From contig CM070590.1 of assembly GCA_036346355.1 (NCBI GenBank), positions 46,781,749-46,845,748 on the forward strand: a DNA stretch of 64,000 nucleotides, given 5' to 3'. The stretch comes from Rhipidocladum racemiflorum (Eukaryota > Streptophyta > Magnoliopsida > Poales > Poaceae). This document shows, piece after piece, positions 45,605-56,215 of this stretch. The position numbers and the translations under genes are program-made. Position 1 is the first letter of the stretch, and every line of letters starts with the position of its first letter. The notes beneath the pieces are model-generated. The model worked only from the letters and a program-made list of their open reading frames with translations. It did not search any database and was not told the DNA's origin.

Positions 45605-45617
45605 TTAAGGGGAGGTT
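45605..45617 (+). other. Polypurine tract of element F
   Basis: TTAAGGGGAGGTT directly before TGTAACACC. Confidence 0.8.
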
Positions 45618-47275
45618 TGTAACACCCCAAAATTTTGCTTTCCTTAAATTCATGTGTGGTTTGGCACTTTGGTGAATTTTGGAATTTTCTGAATTTATTT
45701 GGATTTATTTGGAATTTATTTGAATTTATTCCATTTTGAAATAATTAAAGAATTTAATTTTGCAAATAAAATTTTGTTGGAAATATTTTATTTGAGTCCA
45801 AAATGTTCCAAAATATTTTCAAGAATTTTTCTGGAATTTTTCCTAGTCTTTTGCTATTTTTAATGAATTAAATGAATTATTGGGAATTATTTTGAATATT
45901 AAATCATTGGAAAATGCGAGTGGGTTTGTCTTGTTCATCCGATCGAAGCCGAGTCAGACTCGAGTCCGAAGTCCGACTGAGCCACGTGGTCGAGCCGAAC
46001 CCGCCGCAACCCTAGTTACGCGACCGTTGGATCAAGATCCAACGGTTGTGATTGCGCCACGTCGCCCCTAGTCGAGACCGAAGTCGAACCTGCTCGCGTA
46101 CGCGATCGCGGCCGCCCGTCGTGCCGCGTGGACGGGCTAGGATTGAGCCGCTGTCGCCGGGCTGTCCGGAAGCCGGACTCCGCCGCCCGCATCGCCTCGC
46201 CATGGAAACCGCGCGCATCCCGACGTCCGGCCAGATTTAAGGCGTGAGTATGTGCCGAGGATCACCGTCACCGTGCGCACCTTTTGCCCTAGCCGCCGCC
46301 ACTCGGAGAGCTCCTCCGTGCTCACGATTCCTCGCCGGAGTTGATTAGGGTTAATTTAGGGTTTTGGCGTCGTTCCGCCGCCGTCCACCGTTCTCCGTCG
46401 TGTTGGTGGCCAGATCCGAGACCGCAAGGACGAGGCGCGTCTGGGAGTAGCAGTCACTTCGCCGGAGACGCCCTCAAACGCCGTGTGGGAGGTCGCCTTC
46501 CCCGACTCCGACGGAGCAGCGCCGCCGCAACACCATCGTCAACCCCGAAGCACGTCAACCGTCCGATCGAAATCCAACGATCCAGGTGAGCCACGTGTAA
46601 CCAAAACCTCGGAACCCAGATCGGATCTGGACCGTTGGATTAAGATCCAACGGCCCACGATCGGCCACGCCTGGCTCAACACATGAGCCTAGATCCAATC
46701 CGCCGCCGTTGAATTTCAAACCAGCGGCGGGATTGCGCGTGTCGGGAAGATGGACCGACGGCGGTCGGCGCCGTCTGGCGTGTGGCGCGTGTCCACGACA
46801 CGTGGGCCCTGCATGTCGAAGGGCCCACACGTCACCGCGTTCGCGTGAGACCAGCGACAGGTGGGTCCCACTGTCGACCTCACCCGAAGCCGTGGACCGG
46901 GTCAGCGTGGACCAAACCGCGCCGTGGAGCCCATGAGCGGTGACGTCGACCAACCAATCAGAGGCTGCCACGTGTCCATGCTGACGCAATAATTAATTTA
47001 AAAAAGAAAATGATTTATTAATTCGAAATAATGATTTGATTTTGTTTCAAACTTCAAACGCTTATAACTTTTGCGTTTCAACTCCGATTTGAGTGATTCA
47101 AATTTCTAAATTTGTATAAAATTCAGATCTACTCAAATATGAATTTTATTTAATTTTTGGACTAAAGTTTTTCTCTGAAAAATTATTTAATTGATTATTT
47201 AAACTTTAAATAATCATAACTTTTGCGTCTTAATTCCAAATTTGACGATTCCAGTTTCTAAAAATCCATAAAATT

Positions 47276-47450
47276 ATGTTCTTTCTGTTTGTGGATTTTA
47301 TTTGGAGTTTTGGGATGTTTTTGCCTATTGTTTATTTGTGTATTTGCTATTTGCACGCTTTACGAGTAGACGTTGAAGTGCCGGAAGGATTCGAAGGAGA
47401 AGTGTTGACTCAGGATCCAACTCAAGACCAAGAACAAGTACTCTTTGAAG
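47276..47450 (+). CDS. LTR small gene, exon 1 (element F 3' LTR, best-preserved copy)
   Basis: 175 nt, same as 38236-38410 with one replacement (Leu to Ile in the hydrophobic part). Donor AG|GCAAGT at 47449-47456 fits the known consensus of the rare GC-AG plant introns. Joined in phase with exon 2 (48638-48696) it would encode a 77-residue product: hydrophobic N-terminus and a strongly acidic remainder. That the intron is removed is inference; that exons in F, D and E share phase and end is seen directly. Confidence 0.6.
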
Positions 47451-48637
47451 GCAAGTTGTGCTTTGACCATGTTGATCCTATTTCGAAATCTATTTTGATT
47501 TAAACTATTGCATGCTAGTTCAATTAGAAAGATACTTTGTTTAAACATGGGGGTTAGATAAATACCAATTTGCTGTATGACACCTTGATTATTTAAGTAT
47601 GTGCCATGACCCTTGTCACCCTAGTTGTGGTTTACTAGTTGGACATTACTAAATTGCCAACATGGGTTTAGACCGTTGTAGTAACGCTTAGGAGCACGCT
47701 ACGTGCTCATAACATGATTTTGGATAATCAAATGTTAATATTGACTTAATGGTATATTGAACCAGTTTTGGAAAAGTATCATGTGATGTTGATGGCACGT
47801 GGTGCATGGTAATCAACTGGGGTTTGATAAATGATTTTCGGCGGGGCATGTGGCAAGAGTAATCAGTGGGCCATTGTGGCATTGGGAGTGTTGATTTGGT
47901 TTTTCGGGTAGTCTTGCCCTGGTCACTCTAAGGACTTAACCTCGCAAGCCTTTGAACTGGGTCATACTTGCAACCACATGGCTGGAATGGGACGGCCCTA
48001 GTTGACTAAGTCGCTAAGGACTCACTTGTGGAGCCTCGGGTGTCAATTACACCGTTTGTGTGATTGTATGGGGAGCGTATCGTGGTCGTGGCCGATACCC
48101 ATCTAACGGTGTGTTGGTCCCATACTTCGCCTTGGCTAAGGGAAGGGATGGTGTAGAGCACGAACCGGAGAGGACCACCTGTGTTGTTTGAGGCTTCCGA
48201 AAGGCTTTGTTACGGGAACTCGCCTTTGTGGTGTTTGACTGTATCTTGTGGGTAAAGTGCATAACCTCTACAGAGTTTAGAATCTATTTAAATAGCCGAG
48301 TCCACGGTACTGGACAATGCTAGGGAATTACAGTCAAGGGTTAGATTTTCTCAAAAATAACTTTGGTTTGAAAGGTTGGTTTGGTTTAATAATGAAGATG
48401 ATGGAAATGTGGTTTAGGATGGGGAAAAGTGTTTATTAAACTTCTTGAAAAGTTATTTATGCTTTACTTATTTCTACTGCTCTCGAATCTACTTATATTA
48501 CTTGTCAAAAGTCATGCATCGCAAATATACCTTGAGCTATTCCTTTGTACCAAGCCATGCATATAGTATATTAGCTTGCATTCTGTGCATGACTTGCTGA
48601 GTACCAAGTACTCACCCTTGCCTCAACACAATATCAG

Positions 48638-48696
48638 TTGAAGAAGAGACTGCACCAGCTTTGGAGGAGGAACTCCAAGAGGATCCGTCTACTTAG
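48638..48696 (+). CDS. LTR small gene, exon 2 (element F 3' LTR)
   Basis: 59 nt after CAACACAATATCAG, ending TAG (48694-48696). Reads VEEETAPALEEELQEDPST then stop. The acceptor CAG follows the hairpin by 24 bases. The implied intron is 47451-48637 (1,187 bp). Confidence 0.6.
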
Positions 48697-48988
48697 GGAA
48701 GCGAGCCCAGTCAGTTGCCTGTGGTATACTGGATGGCGCCACGATGTTACCTTATTTGATTTTCCGCTGCTATTATTTCTCTTTAATAAGTTTTGCCTTG
48801 CGAGGCATATATTTGTAGCTTGACCATAAGGTCGAGTAACCAGTTTGGTTATTTAAATAAAGTACTTTGATAATATCGAATGGTATGATTGTGATATTTA
48901 CCGACGTTAAGACTGTGTGCACTAGCGCGTTCCTGGACTAGTGCTGAATACACAGAGGGTCCGGATTTGCAAATTCGGGGTCCCGACA

Positions 48989-48993
48989 GTAAT
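48989..48993. repeat. Target site duplication GTAAT, right copy (element F)
   Basis: Matches 36572-36576 exactly. Confidence 0.95.
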
Positions 48994-50635
48994 ACTTAGT
49001 CTGGATTCCATCCGAATTCACCACAGAAATGGAACGATTTGCGCAATCAATATGTCCTTGATTTTGAGATAACCAATCCATCCCAAGGATAACATTGAGT
49101 CCAGGGGTATCAATCTGAATCAGATTTCCCAAAAATAGAACTTCATTGATCACTATGGGTACTCTAAGGCATATGCGCTCAGCTCGCATAACCGAACCAG
49201 GAGAATAGACTAACATTGGATCTCGCAATCTGTTAGTCTCAACCTTATGTTTCAAAACAAACTTTGAAGAAATGAAAGAATGCGAAGCGCCCGAATCAAA
49301 TAAAACCAAAGTGGGTACTGAGTGTATGAGAAACATACCAACTACCACATCTGGAGCATTACTGGCCTCCTCCGCGGTCACTAGGTTAAGTCGACCACGG
49401 GCTTGACTTGGGGCTACTTTTTGGCTAGAACGCCCTCCTAGGTGTCCACCGCGCCGATTCTGAGAACCTTGCGGGCGAATCGGACCGCTTGGAACTTGAG
49501 GTCGAGCAGCAACAGGACGTTTGCTCGGACAAACAGTAGAGATATGTCCCTTCTCACCGCAAGCATAGCAGGAGAGTGTGGCCATCCTATCCTGCCCTCC
49601 ACGATTCTGTCCTCCGCGGCCAGAAGGTTGAGCCGCAGACAGAACAGGTTGGGGAAAGTTCCTCTGAGATCGTGGAAGCGGTGATGCCACGGACTGAGCA
49701 CTGACGGTTTGCCCAGAACGCGGTCTCGAAGTACCAGCACCGGCAGATTTCCGAGCCATCCACTTACGCTTCCGGCTCTCCAAAACTGCCTTGCCACTGT
49801 CCTCTACACAAATCGCCTTGTCCGCAAGTACTTGCATATTGGGGATGTCAAGTGGTGCGAGCGAATGACGAATCTCCTCGTTGAGATGTTGACGAAACAA
49901 GGAGACTTTTCGAGCTTCACTCGGAACCTCATCTGCTACATAGCGAACCAGATAATTGAACTTATGCAGATAGTCCATCACTGACATAGAGCTCTGACGA
50001 AGATCATAGAACTCTCGTTTCTTTATCTCCATCAGACTAGCAAGAATGTGCACTGCACAAAAGGCTCCTTTAAAATCCTCCCAAGTCATGACCTGACCAG
50101 GTGGACTAATTGCCTTAATACTACCCCACCAAGCTGTTGTTGCGCCTTGGAGATAGTAAGCAGCATACTGAACCTTCTCCTCGTCAGTACACCTCACGAG
50201 GTCGAGTTTATCTTCAACATCGCGAAGCCAATCGTCTGCGTCCAGAGGATCGGTTGCTGATGAGAAGTTTGGCGGGCGAGTTCGCTGGAACTCAGCCAAC
50301 CTCGATTGGGGTTGCATTGCTGCCAAACCACCATAAGAAGTGGCACCAAAGTTCTCGAAATTCTGCACCAACCGCTCCAACAAGCGGGTCTGCATAACAA
50401 GAACTTGGGCCATTGACGGAGGTGGAGGTAACTCTTCACTTTGGGCGTCGTGATGACTAAGCGATGCCTCCCGATTACCTACTGGCTCATTAGAGTGATG
50501 AGATCCTTGGCTACGGGATCTGGCCAAAGGTGGATCATGACGCTCCGGATTCGGCATTGCTACAACTGGATCTTGGCTATTCTGAGCAACACCCCGGGTC
50601 ATCACCGAACGATCAACACGTCTCTTCGGCGGCAT
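48994..50635 (-). CDS. Element E gag and protease, intact but severed from pol by element F
   Basis: Start taken at ATG 50635 (MPPKRRVDRSVMTRG), where basic gag N-termini usually begin; an upstream ATG at 50713 is in frame. Gag core at about residues 130-290 (LAEFQRTRPPNF, DADDWLRDVEDKLDLVRCTDEEK, WEDFKGAF, LHKFNYLVRYVADE), basic linker, one CCHC knuckle (CYACGEKGHISTVC), protease with FDSGASHSFIS and LNVILGMDWLS. No stop or frameshift within it. The frame runs into the F LTR and would stop at 48938. It would still make capsid and protease but no replication enzymes. Confidence 0.93.
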
Positions 50636-50969
50636 CCTGTTGACACAAAGACTTAGAGACAAGTACCACAAGAGCCCATCGAAGAACGCGGGGATTTTAA
50701 ACAACAGTTGCAAAACTCAAGCACAATCCATCACATAGCAATATAAAATTCAAAATATGTATCACAGTGAAAGGATTGCAGGGCGATAGATTCACAGATG
50801 ATAACTTAGCACGTCTCTTCGCGCTACAGGGGGTTATTTACAACACCACCAACATCAACTACCACCAGTTCCACGGGAGTAATTACAACAAAAGGTTTCT
50901 TCCGCCAGCTCGTAATTACAACAAAAGCGAGCTGTAGATCCAAATACCTATTGGGATAAGGATCTAATC

Positions 50970-51779
50970 CTAGACACAACCACCGTTCGCAGCAGGGACA
51001 TCTGAGGTGCCTGGGGCTACAGAGGAAGCAGTTGACTCTGCGGGAAACATCAACTCATACTCGCGTCCACCAAACAGCAGGTTACGTCTTGGCATGGCAG
51101 TTGCAGAAGCACTTGGGCGCACAGCCAAAACACGGCGACGGCTGCTACCTCGAACAGACATCCTGGCACTGCGAGACACCCGACGATAAGATCCATAAGG
51201 ACGGGGTAACTCCTCAGCAGGCTCGAGATCGTCATTCTCCCCATAGATCATCCCAGTAGTAAAGAAACCATAGCTAACCAAGGGCGCCATGTTACTCTCT
51301 AACTCAGAGATACGGCGTCGAGCGAGCAACAGTTCTTCACGGAGACGAAGCAAATATCGATCAAAGGACCTCACTAGCCCAGTCTGCCAAATCTGCACAG
51401 GATCCAACAGTGGATAATCTGGCACATATAGGTTCTCTTGGCTGTCCGGCTCACGAGAGGGACAAACAGGAAACAACTGAGCCATCTCCGGTACATCAAA
51501 GCGAAGCCTCAGAATTGCAATGTATGCTCCATCGAGTAGAGCTGCAAGAGGACTTGGCACTGTACCATGATACTGACGGGTTTGCTCCCCTGCGTGGCGT
51601 CCGCGAATGGAAACTTCAGCCACATACAGGGAGGAAGTGGGACTAAGTCCAGCACATGAGATTAAGTACCCTGGTGGCTCAGGAAAGCCAGCACGCTGCA
51701 TCATCTCCCAGAGGGTAGCCTGAACTGAGCCCTCTAGAATCGCAGACGTGAAATAGCAGGGTTCCCAACGTCCAGACAT
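50970..51779 (-). CDS. Element E ORF0, intact accessory gene upstream of gag
   Basis: 269 residues, ATG 51777-51779 to stop at 50970. Residues 20-110: ATLWEMMQRAG, PEPPGYLI, SLYVAEVSIRG, then PLAALLDGAYIAILRLRF and VPEMAQLFPVCP, the same order of elements as ORF0 of C, D and F (LW-M helix, PxY strand, strands, Ala-rich helix, FxxxP) although identity is low. Residues 135-170 form a likely amphipathic helix (LVRSFDRYLLRLREELLLARRRISELE). The C-terminal third is Arg/Ser-rich, then Ala/Ser-rich. It lies 335 bases upstream of gag on the same strand. Product unknown; known families of this kind place an ORF0 here. It is the only undamaged ORF0 in the window. Confidence 0.8.
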   Translation of the reverse strand: MSGRWEPCYFTSAILEGSVQATLWEMMQRAGFPEPPGYLISCAGLSPTSSLYVAEVSIRGRHAGEQTRQYHGTVPSPLAALLDGAYIAILRLRFDVPEMAQLFPVCPSREPDSQENLYVPDYPLLDPVQIWQTGLVRSFDRYLLRLREELLLARRRISELESNMAPLVSYGFFTTGMIYGENDDLEPAEELPRPYGSYRRVSRSARMSVRGSSRRRVLAVRPSASATAMPRRNLLFGGREYELMFPAESTASSVAPGTSDVPAANGGCV

Positions 51780-52215
51780 CTAAGATTAAGAAGGGAAACA
51801 GATTAGTGACATCCTCAACAAACGGAAATTCGAAATAAACAGAAATTAAATAAACGAAAAGAAAATAACCCAACAACGAACCAATAAAAGAAACTCACGA
51901 TTATAAGCCTCATCCTTATTCTTACTCAATTCTTAACTATCTTTTGAAGTGGATAAGCTTCCCAAATAATTCTAACTTAAATTTCGAATAGGATCGGGAA
52001 AATAGATCGAACCGAATACCCCATTTGCTTTTGCCCTGGAAATCTGACTTTGAAAGCCGAGATAAGAGGAAAATTTCGTTTGAAGCTCAAAACCAGAAGA
52101 GATGCTACAGAAAAGAAAAGATCAGCATTCTATGTTTTCACAATTAAGCAGTGCATAATCAAAATAACTTTTAAGGGAAAAGACTCTTCCTTAATCCTAT
52201 CAATTACTAACCTTT
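51780..52215 (-). other. Element E leader between primer site and ORF0
   Basis: 436 bases, A-rich on the plus strand, pyrimidine-rich in sense towards the ORF0 start (51780-51890). No open frame of note. Could hold a packaging signal, but the 27-bp motif of the other elements is not present here. Confidence 0.4.
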
Positions 52216-52227
52216 GCTCTGATACCA
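52216..52227 (-). other. Primer-binding site of element E (initiator tRNA-Met)
   Basis: GCTCTGATACCA on the plus strand, TGGTATCAGAGC in sense, three bases from the LTR end at 52231. Confidence 0.92.
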
Positions 52228-52676
52228 CCTTGTCATGGGGGCTCCTGTCCTGGTACAGTGATACTCCATTACTGTTGCGCAGGCCTGGATAATCACGCAA
52301 CCAGTAACGTAACGATCACGGCATCACGACAGACTCAGATTGAAACCACTTGGTCAGCACGATACTCGGCTAATGAGGTCACATGCCATCCAATTGGTTC
52401 CAATTTGAGCTTCCCGCAACCACGTGATAACCACTAGTCCCTGGATCAGTAGGCTAGTGTCACATGTTGAAGCAGGTAGAGTCTCATCCAAGCAAACGCA
52501 ATTTAAGGGCAGAGGTAATATATTACAGCGATAGATAATAATATTACAACTTGTTTCTGTTTACAAAATGCCGATTGGCTTAAAGTAAACTTAAGAGAAA
52601 AACATCAGAGAAACAAAAGTAAACCGGCCACGGTGTGCCTCCATTCCCACAGGCAACCAGCGAGCAGCTAACACCG

Positions 52677-52747
52677 CTAGCCGTCAAACGCACCACCTGC
52701 GTCTGGGTCACCGAACTCCTGGTCACCTTCTTCCTCACCTGCGCCTT
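52677..52747 (-). CDS. LTR small gene, exon 2 (element E 5' LTR)
   Basis: 71 nt to TAG at 52677-52679, same phase and length as 30421-30491. The exon 1 of this LTR is frameshifted. Confidence 0.45.
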
Positions 52748-54244
52748 CTGCTTCTCACGCAAATTTTCAGAGCAAACGGTGAGTACACGTATGTACTCGC
52801 AAGACTTTATTGTTTGCAAGTGTAATAATAATGCAGGCTAGTGAATGAAGATGGTTGCTATTCTAGTTCAGTTTTGCATGAAGCTGGAGTTATTTGTAAT
52901 AGACTAATAGATTGGAATACTGCACAGTTTATAAAGCATTTAGTAAATGAGAGTAAAGCAATACATAATGTAATTGTACATTTCATTCAACACCCAAATT
53001 CCTCCAACATAAGCAACACCACTATCACATGGCATCAGGAATCATTTCTTTCAACATAACCATCATACCATCACAAGGCATCAAGTATCACCACCAGCTT
53101 AATCAAATCACCAGTCCAACCGATCTCTGAGTTCAACGACTCAACATTTGCATGATACAGCCCAACATTTAAAAGATCTACCGATTTCAAATCCTTTTCA
53201 GAAATCAAAACCAAATTCTATACTTGACAGTAAATACCCAAGATGCTCGTGACCGTGAGCACGGCTAATTGATTAGTTTGATCAATCTCTACAGAGAATG
53301 CACACTTTACCCACACGACACGCTCTAGCAATCATGTCATCCATGTCACGCGATACATACCGTATCCGTTTTGCTAGATAGTGACGAAACTTTTCCAATT
53401 ATCGGCAGTTAGCCTTGCGTCAGTCCCGGTGATGTGCGCTCTTTGCTTTGGGTGGGGGCTCCACACACCCACACAGAGTACCCCCGGGCCAGGCGAGAGT
53501 ACCCCCAAATTAAGGTGTTTGGGTACCTTAAACTCCAAACCTGATTCACCCACATGGATCCAACGATGGCTAACGTCCCATCGTGCCTTTTACCCTCAGC
53601 AAAGCATCCACCGTTGTTTCACGAAAGTCTCCAACACCTGCGCGAGGTGAGGGAGTATTCTAAGCAACACCAGCACGTCGGTATTGCCCAACTACTTCGA
53701 CCTACCACGGCGCAAGATCAAATTCCAACTCCTGTACTGGGTTTAGGCTATCCCATACTAGCACATGTGGTTGTACGAAAGGACATAGTTAAAAACGTCA
53801 AGTTCAGTCCTTAGGATTGCACAGACGAGACCTCCCATCATCCGTCCGGCATAAATCACTGTACACCTTTTCCTTTTTCATATTTTACAAACATAGCCTT
53901 TATTTTTCCAAAATCATCATTTCCGAAATCCTAATAACATATCAAAAACTTTGATTGACTGAGTCCACCGATCATTATTCAATCAGTCTAAAGCTGGGCT
54001 AAGCGTATGCAACTATTAGACTTATATTCCCTGGCGACACTTATTATAGCGCCTATCCTTGAACTAGGGTTACTCAAGGATTTTAGGGCAACAACGAGAT
54101 TGAGATAAGCCATCCAACCATTAGGGTAACGACCTATTCCTACCATTTAAATATTTGTAGTAAGCATATGCATGCGTAATAGTTTTGCGAAACATCAATT
54201 ACTTTTGCAATTATAGGAGCAATATGTTCAAAGGGGGTGCTTGC

Positions 54245-54547
54245 CTGCTTGCTCTGGGTTTTGCGTTCCTCTGGGTCGAAGTCCGGATTCTCGCCTACTG
54301 CTCCCGAAGCGTCAACGTCTAAACGAAAGCGCGACAAAAGAAATAACGAGGAAACGATTAAGATCCAATGAGAACAAGGCAAAAAGATCAAAGAAGCGGA
54401 CAACAACCAATAAGCGAACACGAGAGAGAGAAACTTAACGAAAACCAAAACTTGAACTGGAGACCGGCAGTACCGGCATACAAATCCCGGTAGTGCCGCT
54501 CTATAGTCGGCAGTACCGGCCACAAGGGTCGGTAGTACCGGAGGCAA
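54245..54547 (-). pseudogene. LTR small gene, exon 1 (element E 5' LTR), frameshifted
   Basis: 303 nt instead of 304. ATG at 54547, the same hydrophobic region, then DVDASGAVGENPDFD, then a lost base before the GCAAGC donor. Confidence 0.45.
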
Positions 54548-54690
54548 CGAACCTAAAAGAGGACCTCTCTGGAAAATAACTACCGGCGTTGCGGGAGCGG
54601 TAGTGCCGGCCTAAACCCGGCAGTACCGGCCACAAGGGTCGGTAGTGCCGGCCTGAGCGGCAGTACCGGTCTCACCACTACGGTAGTGTC
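54463..54690. repeat. GGTAGTACCGG repeat cluster, element E 5' LTR
   Basis: About nine imperfect copies of CGG(T/C)AGT(A/G)CCGG. Relative to the 3' LTR cluster it has an extra copy or two near 54655-54690, so the array changes length. Confidence 0.75.
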
Positions 54691-55451
54691 GGCCACAGGT
54701 CGACTGAATTTTCCAGAAAAAGGATTTTCGCACAAACGACTTCGGAATTCGCAGCGATTGCATGGATGGGTTCTCGGAGATGGCAAGGACCCATTTATGC
54801 AAACCACTCAAGGTTCCGACCACGTTTGGCCTAAATTCTAATCCGAGAAACTCTAGAGTTCTAATTCATGCTAAATTCCGACTTTCACCCCGAATCGAAT
54901 TCAAACTCGATTCTTTCCGCGAAACTCGGACTTTAACGACGTCGAATATATTCTAGTGTCCTTTTCCTAGCTTTTAGAACTAGGGTTCCAAGGTTTACTT
55001 CCACAAGCTACGAAAATGACATTTAACCAAATATATCCGATAAAACGTATTTAGGGTTTCTGATCTTAGATTTCGCACTAAAAAGAACTCTAGCACCTAA
55101 CCTAGGTTTAGAAACTCAGCTAACTAGAGGCTGATCATTACAACTAGGCGTCCTAGGGTTCCAACTAGGACAACAAGGAGTAAAGGAAACATGAACTAGA
55201 GGAGAGAACTCAGATCGCAGCAGAGTTGACTAGAACTCGATCCACTTACCACAGATTGCTGCTAGGGTTTGAGAACGGCGATCTCCTCCGTGGCTTGCTT
55301 CTCCTCGAGCTCAAGAACACCAGAGAGAGAGTTTTAGAGAGAGGAACAGCTTGAGAGAGAGGGAGAGAGCTCCATGGGAGAGAGAGCTAGAGAGGGAGAG
55401 CTAGAGGGTGAGGGTGAGAGGGTGTGAAGTGAGAGGGTGGGAGAGTGATAT

Positions 55452-56215
55452 AAGCTCTTAAAATAATGCATAAGGAAGCAAAAAGCCAAATGCCAAAATC
55501 TTGAGTACCATGGAGATACCTGAAAATTCACTTGACCGTTTGTTGATGTGAAGCACGTGGGAAGAGTCTCTCATGTAAACCTCCAATTATCTCATCCTCA
55601 ACAGCATCATCATCTTTATGAACAAAGACACTCTCCCCTTGAACATATGCACTGCACTGCATCATTTGGACTAGTGCCTTTTGCGAAAACAGAGGTGGAA
55701 GAAGCATCTTCAAAAGATAACACTTTTAGCACGAGATGCATGAGTAAAGGAGAACCAAATCTTATCACTAAACATATGAAGTGAGCATCCGAAATTCACT
55801 AGCCACATGTTCTCCCTCCTCGCGTGAGAAACCTACATAGAAGCAGAAAGTGTCGAGGTCTCGATCTTGGGGTTAGAAATAAGATGTTTAGGAATCGATC
55901 TTGAGACACCCGACGACAACAAGAGGGCACAACACGAGTATTCTTATGCACAAAATCAGATTTGCCTTTTCCCGTGTTTTTAGCATCAAAAGGTGTTTGT
56001 TTCACCCTAGGCACATAATGAGAAGTGGAGTGTGCCTTTCTGAAATTAGACCTAGCATTAAACCTTTCTCTCTTTTGTTGTTTAGCTAGTCTAAAGCAAA
56101 AGTCTACTAAATGTCCATCTCTACCACAATGAGTGCAAGTGTACTTAACATTATGTTTAGCTTTGGAAGTAGAAGCAACATTTGCATTCATCATAGTAGA
56201 AGATAAAAGGCCAGC
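55452..56215 (-). pseudogene. Fragment of a different (copia-like) retroelement with a CCHC zinc knuckle
   Basis: Sense ORF at 55799-56194 (MMNANVASTSKAKHNVKYT) contains CTHCGRDGHLVDFC, a CX2CX4HX4C knuckle, followed by a basic Arg/Lys-rich stretch (RLAKQQKRERFNARSNFRK). This style (GRDGHLVDFCFRL) I associate with unclassified or Ty1/copia gag-pol proteins of grasses. A second short frame (55528-55713) carries GESVFVHKDDDAVEDE. Both ends are cut: by the E deletion at 55451 and the G LTR at 56216. Family assignment is tentative. Confidence 0.5.
56211..56215. repeat. Presumed left target site copy of element G (CCAGC)
   Basis: Five bases before the G LTR start. The matching copy would be at the other end of G, outside the window. 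Confidence 0.3.

Larger units (their letters stand above)
36577..48988 (+). mobile_element. Element F: complete Ty3/gypsy chromovirus, plus strand, inserted in element E
   Basis: 12,412 bp, TGTAACACCCC to CCCGACA, with perfect GTAAT duplications. Sense order: 5' LTR (36577-39953), tRNA-iMet primer site, ORF0, gag-pol, polypurine tract, 3' LTR (45618-48988). It interrupts the E polyprotein just after the protease; removal with one duplication restores the E frame. Its sequence is very close to element C in opposite orientation, so both are recent copies of one family. Confidence 0.96.
45618..48988 (+). mobile_element. Element F 3' LTR
   Basis: 3,371 bp. Same contents as the 5' LTR: palindromes at 46024-46045 and 46632-46653, small-gene exon 1 (47276-47450), hairpin (48599-48613), exon 2 (48638-48696), AATAAA (48856-48861). 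The two LTRs are nearly identical outside CAG/CTG/CCGG sites and the GC-rich part at 46700-46960. Confidence 0.94.
29975..55451 (-). mobile_element. Element E: large Ty3/gypsy chromovirus, minus strand, split by element F
   Basis: Left end TGTCGTGGGGGCTCC is the sense 3' end of its 3' LTR (29975-33577). Then come polypurine tract, pol (33612-36576), element F, the rest of pol and gag (48994-50635), ORF0 (50970-51779), primer site and a 5' LTR (52231-55451) lacking its first 415 or so bases. Without F it spans about 13.1 kb. It is inserted in ORF0 of D on the left; on the right a deletion joins it to a copia-like fragment. Family distinct from C, D and F by LTR and ORF0 sequence, but similar in pol. 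Confidence 0.93.
52231..55451 (-). mobile_element. Element E 5' LTR, U3 end deleted
   Basis: 3,221 bp matching 29975-33163 of the 3' LTR, with an extra short GAGAGGGTG-type duplication near 55430. Homology stops at GGGAGAGTGATA (55451), so the first 415 bases in sense, including LTR start and promoter region, are missing. Small-gene exon 1 (54245-54547) has a one-base deletion (GAGGAACGC against GAGGACACGC); exon 2 is at 52677-52747. Confidence 0.92.
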
